Assembly (NCBI GenBank): GCA_017654935.2
Contig: CM065699.1
Span: 10,217,622-10,281,621 of the forward strand
Direction of reading: 5' to 3'
DNA from: Phymorhynchus buccinoides
Lineage: Eukaryota > Mollusca > Gastropoda > Neogastropoda > Raphitomidae
Length of the DNA stretch: 64,000 nt
In this document: in pieces, positions 21,690-31,241 of the stretch
Numbering within the stretch: the first letter of the stretch is position 1
How the letters are laid out: every line of letters starts with the position of its first letter
Program-made: the position numbers and the translations under genes
Notes under the pieces: generated by a model
Seen by the model: the letters and a program-made list of their open reading frames with translations, nothing else
Told to the model about the DNA's origin: nothing
Database searches by the model: none

Positions 21690-22981
21690 CAAAAAAGATG
21701 GGACTTATACTGAAACATATGGATAAGGCAACAGTCTTAAATGAGTTTTTTGGTAGTGTTTTTATAACAGACCCAGCAAATAGTTTGCCAAATTTTAAAG
21801 CAAGTTATAATTCAGTGATTGACTCAGTCACAATTAGTCAGGAGCAAATGCTGAAAGCGCTACAGTCCTTAAAAATAGATAAATCACCTGGACCTGACGA
21901 AATACATCCTAGAGTCCTCAGGGAGTTGTCTAGCCAGTTGGCGTGGCCTCTAACATTTTTATTTAATAAATCTGTACTAGTAGGCAGATTACCTACTAGC
22001 TGGAAAGTAGCTCAAGTTACACCAATATTTAAAAAAGGGTGATACGAGTAGTCCTGGGAACTACCGCCCAGTGAGCCTTACCTCCATAGTTTGTAAACTT
22101 TTTGAAGGTTTTATCCGTGATGTACTGTGTGATCATTTAATTGAGAATTATATTTTATCTAAAGACCAATTTGGTTTAACCCGGCGACGATCTTGTGTCA
22201 CACAGCTGTTACTGGTGTTAGTCACCTTGGGAGACTGGATAGGCTCCCTGGAGGAAGGTAGGCCAGTGGACGCCGGTTACCTAGATTTTCAGAAGGCGTT
22301 CGATACTGTTTCACATTCCAGACTTATTTTGAAGCTAGCGGGTTATGGAGTAGGCGGAAGACTGTTGGGATGGATCAGGGATTTCTTGAGCGAGCGCACA
22401 CAATATGTAAAGTTCTATAAATGGATTTAGTTCTAAAAAGGTAGAGAAAAAAAAAAATCTAAAAAAAGGTTCTAAAAAGGGTAGTGTCCTGGGTCCCACT
22501 TTATTCCTGTACTTTATAAATGATTTACCAACTTATGTAGACTGTAATATGAAGATCTTTGCTGATGACACTAAGGCATACAATAACGTAGAAAACGACG
22601 ATGAATCAAGAAAAAGAGTTCAAACGTGCATTGATAACTTAGTTACATGGGCTGATACTTGGCTCATCTATATTATAATACGCGTGCCGACAAGAATTTT
22701 TCATCTCTATTTTCTCCTAAGTCGCGGCGAGTTTTGCCTTCAACTGTGAAATATAGGGGCACGTGTAGGTGCTTAAGTTCTTCCAAGTGAAATTTGCCAA
22801 GTCGTCGTTTAAAGCCAGGATTTCACATAAAAGTTGCTTAACAGAGGGAGTGATTTGAAAGAAAGACAGTTTCACGGCAGTGGAATAGCCGTGACGTCCA
22901 GCAAAATGTGTCGTCTGCTAAACACGGTCATGAACTGACATGAAACCGAGTAAGCATTGATTAAGTGTGTGCTGTCTACTA

Positions 22982-23026
<45 letters not shown>

Positions 23027-24240
23027 CAACATTTATTTTTCTCAAAGTGACAAAACCTAAGTCGGTTCTGTGCGAGGCTTACAATTGCTTTCATGAAGCT
23101 GCGTCAGGTGTCCGACTGACTTGACTGCTTTCCCTTCTTCCTCCCTTCTTCCTCTTATAATAACTTTTTTACATCGACTGCCGTACAAGCCTTGATAGGT
23201 CAATGGGTAAAGCGGCGCAAATCAGTAGATTTACGTCCATGGTCGCGGGTTCGAGTCTGCCCCTAGCCACAATTTCTTTTTCTCGGGAGGAGGGGCATCA
23301 TTTTTTGTTTTAAAGGAGAGGGTAGTGGGCGGAAGGGATGGGGCACCACCACATATTTTTGGGTCTCTTTTCTTCATTATTTACATCTAACCAGTTCTTC
23401 TTCTTCTTCGATCACTCAGACAGGTTCCTATCAATTATGAACGCAGATGCTTCATGCTGCCGTGCGGAGCACGGGTTTATCTAGTGAAATTTAATAGTCA
23501 AAAGTGTAAGGTTATGCACCTCGGTAAAAATAATCCCAAGCATACATATTATATGAGATAGTGAAGATAAACGGGTGCTGGACCCTACAGATATTGAGAA
23601 AGATCTTGGGGTGTTTGTGGACCCGGGTTTGACTTTCGAAACTCACATAAATAATTAATATTGCATTAAAAATAAAAGCCAACAGGATGTCCGGTCTGCT
23701 TGTTAGCACTATTACTAACAAATCAAAAGTTATAATGATTCCTTTATTTAAACTAAAGCTTTGGTGAGACCTATGTTAGAGTATGGAAATCCTGTTTGGT
23801 ATCCACATTTGACAAAACACATAGATATGCTAGAGGGAGTTCAGAGGAGGTTTACAAAAAAAATTGTTGCTACGAATGATATGACCTATGAGGAAAGACT
23901 TATTTATCTGCGGATACCTAGCCTAGAGTATAGAACCTAGAAGGCTCAGGGGTGATATGATTGAAGTTTATAAGATATGTCACCAGTTACACAATTATTC
24001 CACTACTAACAGCCTACTAACTCTTTCAGGCTTTGTGAGGGTGATAGAACCCGTGGCCATAACTTTAAACTGTACAAAAAAGATACTAACACCAGACTAG
24101 CACAACACGTTTTTACTAACAGAGTAATATTACTAATAAATGCATCCAGAATAACCTTCCCGATGAAGCAGTTAATGCAAAGTCATTAAATTCATTCAAA
24201 AATATCATAGACAAGAGAATCTTGAAGAAGGAGCTGTAGA
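21690..24240 (+). mobile_element. CR1/L2-like LINE, reverse transcriptase, broken
   Basis: RT motifs in order: KIDKSPGPDEIHPRVLREL, VAQVTPIFKKG, NYRPVSLTSIVCKLFE, FQKAFDTVSHSRL, GSVLGPTLFLYFINDL and FADDTKAY. After the Helitron insertion it resumes with KFNSQKCKVMHLGKN, ..EKDLGVFVDPG, VRPMLEYGNPVWYPHL and the C-terminal R-L-R-G-D-M-like tail. Frame breaks near 22040 and 22430 and several stops show it is dead. 5' truncated: no endonuclease domain. Confidence 0.85.
22667..23484 (+). mobile_element. Non-autonomous Helitron, copy B (818 bp), inside the LINE
   Basis: TCTATATTATAATACGCG start and TTTATCTAG end. Just upstream of the end is a perfect 6-bp hairpin CCGTGC-gga-GCACGG, the canonical Helitron 3' terminus. 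It sits exactly between an A and a T of the LINE coding sequence with no target duplication. Confidence 0.85.
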
Positions 24241-24265
24241 TTGGTACTTCTCCCTGCCCCCATTC

Positions 24266-24300
24266 CCCTCTAGGTCAGGTCAGGTCAGGTCAGGTATTTT
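24266..24300. repeat. (AGGTC)n pentamer tract
   Basis: TCTAGGTCAGGTCAGGTCAG, then GTATTTTGG. The same pentamer occurs at 28805-28826 and 30140-30153, the last at the 3' terminus of a reversed LINE fragment. Confidence 0.8.
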
Positions 24301-25486
24301 GGTTGAAACTTTAAAAGCTCCTTCATTGATTCAGGTACATGTACTGTGTAGTACTAGTACTGTAGTAGTCTCTCTACCTATTTCTTAACAACAATCACTG
24401 ACAATGACACTACCAAATTTTCCTAGAACTAGAAGCTGTTTTCTGTTTTAAAAGGAAACATATAATGATATACTGATGATGATATAGTACTTTTAGTAGT
24501 AGTACTAGTAGTAATACTAGTCTACACTAATAAATACAGTACAGTACATGCAAGCACCTTGATACCTTGACATTTTTTGACTTCACAGTTCACTGGTGAC
24601 AAGTAACATTTTACTTTCATTGATTTCTTTTCAAAAGGTTGCAATGCATGGCAGGCCTAGACGTTTCTTTCCAAGAAGGCACGAAACAGAAAATAAGCAT
24701 AAAATTGTCGATTTGATGATTGGCCAAGCCTTTTTTTTCTCCAAAGGAGCCAAAATGGTCAACAAACTGACCGTGGGCCCTGAAGAGAAGAAGAAGAAGA
24801 CGTGGTTACTGAAGATGTCATGATCTGATCATTCATGATCATAAATTATTAAATCATTGAATTGATTGATCATGAAAATAAACTCTAAAACTTTGTGAGT
24901 TTTCATTAATTTTAAACAAACCAAAACCACTGACCAGTACCTGTTGTTGTCATAGCCAAGTCTACTTTCTTTATTGCTGATCGCAAATGACCAGAACATA
25001 GAGAGCACAGAAAATGAAATATCTTTGGCAAAGTAGGCTTGTGAGTGTGACTACTTGGAAAACTTCGCGCAATCTTGATTGACTTGTTGATTTAGACTGT
25101 CTACAAATGACACATTATAAGAATAGCTCCGATTGAAGATAAAATTATCTCCCTTTAGTCTTTTTTTTTTTTAAGTTTTGTTTTACGTCCTCCCGGAATT
25201 AACCATGTGGGACATTTCTTTGGATCAAGTTTAACTTTTATTATTTATATAGTTAGGAATAGGAACCCTTTAGTCCAAAAGTGGAGCATTTTTATACTTA
25301 GGCCTACAGGATGACCTCATCCAACAGACCCCCAACCAAAAGAAGAGAAATTAAACTATGAAAATTCTTCTTCTTTAGCATGGCACTATAGGATTAGGAT
25401 TAGGATTTTGGGACTCAAAAACATAACCGTAAGGCTTTCCTGTCCCATCTTTCATTTTATTAAGTTATTTGTCTCGGTCTGTCGCA
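24301..25486. other. AT-rich intergenic DNA, mostly unassigned
   Basis: GTACTAGTACTGTAGTAG-type low complexity at 24345-24545, the possible exon at 24638-24823, and otherwise no coding or repeat signal that I can name. Confidence 0.4.
24638..24823 (+). CDS. Possible 3'-terminal exon or small ORF, unrecognised
   Basis: After an acceptor-like TTTCTTTTCAAAAG| the frame VAMHGRPRRFFPRRHETENK, KHKIVDLMIGQAFFFSKGAK, then KLTVGPEEKKKKTWLLKMS runs to a stop at 24821-24823, with AATAAA at 24877. The composition is protein-like rather than repeat-like and Lys/Arg-rich. It could be a 58-aa product from the ATG at 24644, a terminal exon of an unseen gene, or a processed pseudogene fragment. I do not recognise the family. 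Confidence 0.25.
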   Translation, partial: VAMHGRPRRFFPRRHETENKHKIVDLMIGQAFFFSKGAKMVNKLTVGPEEKKKKTWLLKMS

Positions 25487-25640
25487 CACTCAGTTTTTGT
25501 TAATAAACGTTTTTGTTTATATTTTGTTTTGTCTCTTGTGAATAAAATAACGTCACTTTGCACTTGTGGTGTAGTTGTTTGTTTGCTTAATAAACTATAG
25601 CCATAGGCTATTTTGTTTTAGCCTTTTGCCCTCGAAATAT
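25487..25640 (+). repeat. Dispersed repeat, pair of 13270-13390 (reverse)
   Basis: TTGTCTCTTGTGAATAAAAT, AACGTCACTTTGCACTTGTG and TAGTTGTTTGTTTGC appear reverse-complemented at 13290-13370. Confidence 0.65.
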
Positions 25641-25689
25641 GTTTTTGATTTTTGTTAGGTTTGACTTCATTCACTGATGACTACTACGG

Positions 25690-26215
25690 CATGTGTGTTT
25701 TATTCCTTTAAATCTGTATATTAACTGAATACATTTTGTTTCGGAAAAACTTGTCTATGATGTTTTGGAACGAATTTAATGACTTTGCATTAACTGCTTC
25801 ATCAGGAAGGTTATTCAATGCATTTATTACTCTGTTAGTAAAAACGTTTTGTGCTAGTCTGGTGTTAGTATCTTTTTTGTATAGTTTGCAATTATGGCCA
25901 CAGGTTCTATCATCATCACAAAGAGTTAGTAGGCTGTTAGTAGTAGAATAATCGTATAAATGGTAGTCTATAAACTTCAATCATATCACCCCTGAGCCTT
26001 CTATGCTGTAGGCTAGGTATCCGTAGATAAATAAGCCTTTCCTCATAGGTCATATCATTTGTACCAACAATCTTTTTTTGTAAACCTCCTCTGAACTCCC
26101 TCAAGCAGATCTACGTGTTTTCTCAAATGTGGACACCATACAGGATTTCCATAGTCTAGCTAATATAGGTCTCACCAAAGCCTTAAATAAAAGAATCATT
26201 ATAACTATGTCGCTA
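25690..26215 (-). mobile_element. CR1/L2-like LINE 3' fragment
   Basis: The minus strand reads LLTLCDDDRTCGHNCKLYKK, DTNTRLAQNVFTNRVINALN and NLPDEAVNAKSLNSFQNI. This is the same C-terminal tail as the plus-strand LINE at about 24000-24240, so both belong to one family. Confidence 0.8.
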
Positions 26216-27188
26216 GAATCCAGTAGTCTGGCATAACTGCGATGGGGAGAGATTGCGCAGAGGCGGTTTATTGATGTTGGTTGATTAATAGGTCGTTTGA
26301 AGCCCTCAACGGAGTTGGCTTGGACGGTACTGTTATTCAGATGGTTCCACTCTGTTGGTGTTCTATCAAAGAAAGAGTTCTTGAACTGGTCGGTGTTTGA
26401 GGAGGGAACTTTATTGCTTTGTTGTTGTTTCTAACTGAAGATCTGATTGGGTTCGACGAGTAAGGAAGTCTGGATCTTATCAGTCTGCTCGATTTGTGAT
26501 AGGTGATGAAGTCTTCAGGGGGTAAGGCCGGTCCTAACCCCTCAACCACTCTGTAGAGCATGGTCAGGCGGAGGTGTTGGCGCCTTTGCTGGAGGGATAG
26601 AAGCTCAGTTTTTTCGAGGAGTTTGGTGACACTGCCAGGCGTTGTAGACTTATATACTCGCCAGTGATGAAGCAGGCAGAATTTCGTTGTATACGTTCTA
26701 TACTGTCAATGTCTTTCTGTAGATAAGGGTCCCACACAACTTACTTACTGCACCATATTCTAGTAAAGGTCTGACTAGAGCTAGATAGGCATTGGTTTTA
26801 CACCGTGGTGGGCAGCGACAGAGATTTCGTCGGAGGAAACCAAGGGTACAGCTTGCTTTCTTTGTAATGTTGAAATATGTGGTCCCCATTTTAGGTCCTC
26901 AGATAGTAGAATACCCAGGTATGGGTTTGTTGGAACATGCTGGAGGATGGCGTTGTTTAGTTGGTAATAGAAGTTGGATTTATTGCGTAAAGATAGAACG
27001 TAGCACTTGGAAGCGTTGAAGCGCATGCCCCTAGTATTCTCCCAGTTCTCAAGCTGTTGCAGATCTTCTTGCAGGGTCTGATGGTCCTTAAAGTTATTCT
27101 TTTGATGTTCGATTGACAGCTTTTGGTAAGTCATTGATGTGGCAGATAAATAGGAGGGAGCCGAGCACTGTACCTTGTGGGACTCCAA
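26216..27188 (-). mobile_element. Second LINE family, RT C-terminal part, broken
   Basis: Minus-strand GVPQGTVLG..LFICHINDLP, then ENTRGMRFNASKCYVLSLRN, NPYLGILLSEDLKWGPHI and ALVRPLLEYGA. The FADD segment is missing and frames shift, so it is inactive. The fragment is interrupted at its 5' side by the MITE at 27189. Confidence 0.75.
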
Positions 27189-27423
27189 TTAACCCCTTGA
27201 CTGCCATAAACGTAGCACGTACTGACTTGATGTCATCACTGATGAACGTCATAAGATGAAGAGGAATAACTCGGATATGCTGGTTTTTGCTCTTGCACAG
27301 TCAAGAGAGTTATATCCCCAGGCCATTTTGCCAGAATGGCTCTATTAGTTGTCTTTTTCATGGCATGGTTTGTACAATGATTTTTTTTTTCTCTTTAATT
27401 TTCTCTGGCAGTCAAGGGGTTAA
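27189..27423. mobile_element. piggyBac-type MITE, TTAA flanks
   Basis: 235 bp, TTAACCCCTTGACTGCCA to TGGCAGTCAAGGGGTTAA. It is in reverse orientation relative to the 17169 copy. Confidence 0.85.
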
Positions 27424-27689
27424 GTAACTGTTCGACCTGGCATTACGCTGGTGGCCTGCTGAACAGGCACTGACTGGCCAGGTCATTTACATAAATTTAT
27501 AGCTTTTTCATTGTGTGTGGCGGGGTGGTGTCCCCCCCCCCCCTTCACCATACCCTACCCATCCCCCCCAATCCAAACCATCTCATCCCTCCACACACAC
27601 ACCCATCCTGTGCCCGGGCCATCACCTCCCACTGCCCCCATTCCCCTGCTTCCCCCCTAAATTCCCTTCCATATCAACGCTGATCATCT

Positions 27690-28125
27690 GGGCGGCTATG
27701 TTTCTACAGTTTCTGCCTGACCGAAGTCCCCATGTTTTAGTACCAACAGAACCATGAAATTGATGCCTTCAACAAAGGTGCCATCACCTCCGCCTGACCA
27801 TGCTCTACAGAGTGGTTGAGGGGTCAGTACCGGCCTTACCCCCTGAAGACTTCATCACCTATCACAAATCGAGCAGACTGATAAGATCCGGACTTCCTTA
27901 CTCGTTGAACCCTATCATCTTCAGTGCCAAACAACAACAAAGCAATAAAAGTTCCCTTCTCAAACACTAACCAGTTCAAAAAAACTGTTTTTGTTAGAAC
28001 ACCAACGGACTGGAACCATTTGCATAACAGCACTGTCCAAGCCAAAAGACAGGTAACAGTCAGCCAACATCAATAAACCGCCACTGCGCATTATCTCCCC
28101 GTCAGATATGGATAGCTAGAGACTT
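27690..28125 (+). mobile_element. Second LINE family, 3' tail, plus strand
   Basis: Frames with HALQSG, PALPPEDFITYHKSSRLIRS and PTSINRHCALSP duplicate the minus-strand 26216-26560 region in opposite orientation. Several stops and indels. Confidence 0.7.
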
Positions 28126-28263
28126 CAGTAGGGACTTTGGTGGGGTTTAAAAGAAAAAAAATGTATTAATTCTGTATCAAATGTGAACTTTCCTGAAGAG
28201 TTTAAACCCATGAGGATCAGGATTTGTAGTGGAAAGGGCCACTGTGTGGCATGTCATACATGC

Positions 28264-28671
28264 GTCTAAACAGAGGTCGTTCGCCCGAGATCAGATAGAC
28301 CAGCATAAGCCATCTTTTTTTATTTAATTGTGCCTGACGAAGGTGTAAGTTTCAATATTTTCGCACAATCGAAGTATGCTCTTCGTTTCTCTTTTGTTTT
28401 TTAGATGTAGTCCTAATCCTTGTCCTATCCCGACCGTGAGCCCTAATCCTAACCACAACAGTCGGATGAACATTTAACTTGTGCTTTTGTTCTCACATCC
28501 AGAAAGTTTCCGTCAATTATTTTGGAATGAAATTTGTTTAACATCATTCATTTCGGTTGTTTACAGTTCTAACACTATCCCTGACCCCATTTCTAACCCT
28601 ATCCCTTTTCTGGTCGATCAATTCTAGCCCTAGCCTTATTCGCCGACTTGGCGAACGACCTCCGTTTAGAC
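28264..28671. mobile_element. TIR element with 22-bp ends (408 bp)
   Basis: The left end GTCTAAACAGAGGTCGTTCG and the right end CGAACGACCTCCGTTTAGAC are inverted with one mismatch over 22 bp. The interior has CCTAATCCTAACC / CTAACCCTATCCC repeats and no coding frame. Family not recognised. Confidence 0.7.
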
Positions 28672-29913
28672 TCAACTTAACATTCACGGAAACTTGGGGA
28701 GAGCACCTAAAAAGAAACAGATATTAAATGAAATCATAAAAAGTAAGTGACCTGGCCAACCGGTGCGAGTCACCAGTGTGATGCCACATCCAGCAGCCAC
28801 CTAATCAGGTCAGGTCAGGTCAGGTCATGTAGTTAGGACATTAGGCCTCGCGGCCTCTTCACTGTCCTATTATAGTTTGTCTTTCTTCAAGTTCTTGTTC
28901 TTGTAGCTTTTCCTTCATGGGGGGGGGGGGGGGGGGGGCCCGCCGCATCAGTGAGGACACGGCAGGTGGACATCATTGCCATTGGATTGGCAGAAGAAGA
29001 AGTCTTTCAAGAAAGCAAAGGCCAGGGGAAGGGGGGGAAGGGGAGGGGAGGGGGACTGGAACGGAATTGTTTACATTTGGTTGGGGGTGTGGTGGAGGAG
29101 GGAACGCAAATAAAAACGTATGTAAAAGATTACCGTGTAAATAAATTGATCGACCGGTATCATTATCTCACAGCAACACAATCACAGCTGAACACGCCAT
29201 ACAAACCCACGTGTGTTTGTTGTGCAGAGAACATCCTGGCTTTTAACAGGAAACTATTAAAAAAAAAAAAGCCTTCATCTGAAGTAGAGCACTAGGCGTT
29301 CAAGACTGCACTTGGTCGTCTCCAAAGGAACACTCAATTTTTAATAAAGTTTTATTTTTGTGTGTATTTGACGGTTAAGGTCTTGGTTAGGGTAAGGGTC
29401 AGGGCTAGAGTCAGTTTAATTTAAGATTGAAAGATGCACATTCTAAAGTTTCGCTGAAAACCGACACGCGAATGAGATGGTGGTGCGAACCAGTAATACC
29501 AAAATACCGTACCCAGTACCCAGTACCGGACCGCGGTACCCAGTTCTAATCTGAAACGGATTAAGTGAGGGGGGGTTGAAATTTAAGTTCAGAATTCCTT
29601 CCCTGAAAAAAATCTAAGTCTCTATTTCGGTGAAAAGTAACTTTCTGCTACGTCGCTACGATGCCCTCCCCTTACACCAACACGTGTTGGTGCTATTTTT
29701 GACTTGCGGGAAATCCCACATTACTTGCACTCTCGATCTAAGCCACTTAGACACTTGGCTTGAAGTCCTGAAAAAGAAGACAGTAAGTGGTCAAGAACGT
29801 TTCTGATTTTGTCTCTAAAATAGTTAAGAAAACTAAGCATCACAGTGGCCTTGTGACAAGGCTTGTCATTTATCAACTGCTTAGTAACAGTTTTGAATGA
29901 AATAAGCCTAATA
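28672..29913. other. Intergenic, no gene seen
   Basis: Pentamer (AGGTC)n at 28805-28826, a G-run at 28918-28938, a purine-rich stretch at 29020-29060 and a GTACCCAGTACCG cluster at 29505-29545. One open frame after the G-run (28951-29295) has no recognisable domain. Confidence 0.4.
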
Positions 29914-29954
29914 TTTCCCGTTTGAAACGGGAAACCGAAACGGCGTTTCGGTTT
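29914..29954. promoter_or_regulatory. Composite dyad with ISRE-like core upstream of ALPK1
   Basis: Two perfect 10-bp-arm inverted repeats overlap: TTTCCCGTTT-g-AAACGGGAAA (29914-29934) and AAACCGAAAC-ggc-GTTTCGGTTT (29932-29954). The core GGGAAACCGAAAC fits the GAAANNGAAA pattern bound by interferon-regulatory factors. It lies about 0.8 kb before the first ALPK1 coding exon. Regulatory function is inference; a hairpin at a transposon end is the alternative. Confidence 0.35.
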
Positions 29955-30139
29955 GGTCTCTTCACTTCACACTTGGTTGACTCAGTGGCGAGCCAAACTA
30001 AAACTTCCAAAGGCAAAGGTCGTACTTTATTTCCTGGATCCTTGTTTCAACATAACGGTTTGTGTATTCTAATTAATGTTGGATCTTCAACTTGGGGTAA
30101 ACTACTAAGTTAATCTCATTATCATCACCACATTTTACC

Positions 30140-30600
30140 AGGTCAGGTCAGGTATTTGGACGACCAGGCCTTGCAGCCTCTCAATGCGTCCTTCCTTTTG
30201 GTTAGAGTTTGGCAATTGCTGTGGCGGTTTTTAGCACCCATATTGATGCACTAATCATGGATGTACTTTAACAGGGCAATTTTTGGATCACTGTCTAGGA
30301 GTTTTTTGAATTTGTTAGTATCTGAGGCCAGTTTAGTATGTGCAGGGAGGTTGTTCCAATATTGGGTGACTGTTAGAAAGAATTTTTTTTTTATAATGTT
30401 AGTTCTGCTGTACCTGGCTAGGATTTTAAGTTCACTATTACGGGTTCTTATTTCGTTAGACAAGTGAAACAAGCCTTTGTTAGTATTGTCAGTGCCTTGA
30501 AAAATCTTGTAAACATTTATGAAATCTCCCCTTAGTCTTCTGTATTTTAAAGATGGCAAGTCTAATTTACTTAGCCTACCAAGCCTCTCCTTAGAATTGT
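30140..30600 (-). mobile_element. LINE 3' fragment ending in the (AGGTC)n tract
   Basis: The minus strand encodes YRRLRGDFINVYKIFQGTDN, LFHLSNEIRTRNSELKIL and FFLTVTQYWNNLPAHTKLAS, the C-terminal tail of CR1/L2-type RT proteins, followed by a 3' UTR and the pentamer at 30140. Confidence 0.8.
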
Positions 30601-30668
30601 AATATTATTGCATAGTCTGTCTTTCCTATACCATTTAAAAACGAAATGTTCTCTCACACTCCCAACAG

Positions 30669-30787
30669 GTGTTATAAACCTCTTAGATTTGGAAGTGGCC
30701 AGGGAAGACCAGTTTATTCATTATGAGTTCTGTGATGGAAGACTTTGGGGTCTCGAGGAAGCTGAATTTGGGTAAGTATGCATGTGT

Positions 30788-30840
<53 letters not shown>

Positions 30841-31210
30841 ATGCAAGTGCTTACATGCACAATGTATTTTTATCCTATAGTAATAAATTATAGTATAGTT
30901 GTTAATTCCAAAATTCCAATCCCATTTTTAAACACCTTTATTAAATATCTTCCGGTAAAGGTCAAGATGTGCCACGCCCCCTACATTTCTCTGTTAATTC
31001 CATTTTACCGTTTTTGCCTTTCTTACCAAACATGAAGCTGTATTTTATGAACATTTTCAGCTAATTATCTTTGTTCAATAATTAATTTGCAGTCATGATA
31101 AAGGCCATTATCTAATAGGACCCCCCCCCCCCCCCCCCCCCCGCCCGATGTAGTGCAGTACACCGCGGCATTTGTCACAGTCGTGGTTCATTACGTTTTT
31201 TTATCTTATA

Positions 31211-31241
<31 letters not shown>

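Noticed and set aside
21570..21697. Helitrons A and B as long terminal repeats of the LINE between them
   Set aside because: Copy B lies within the RT coding sequence rather than at its end, and both have Helitron termini, so the flanking arrangement is coincidental.
21690..24240. An intact, active LINE
   Set aside because: It is 5' truncated, frameshifted and interrupted by a Helitron.
28951..29295. 114-codon open frame after a G-run
   Set aside because: Purine-rich low-complexity DNA, no splice context that fits ALPK1 and no recognisable domain.
30670..30771. Longer frame VINLLDLEVAREDQF... as the ALPK1 N terminus
   Set aside because: It ends in the wrong phase for exon 2; the ATG frame from 30723 joins correctly.
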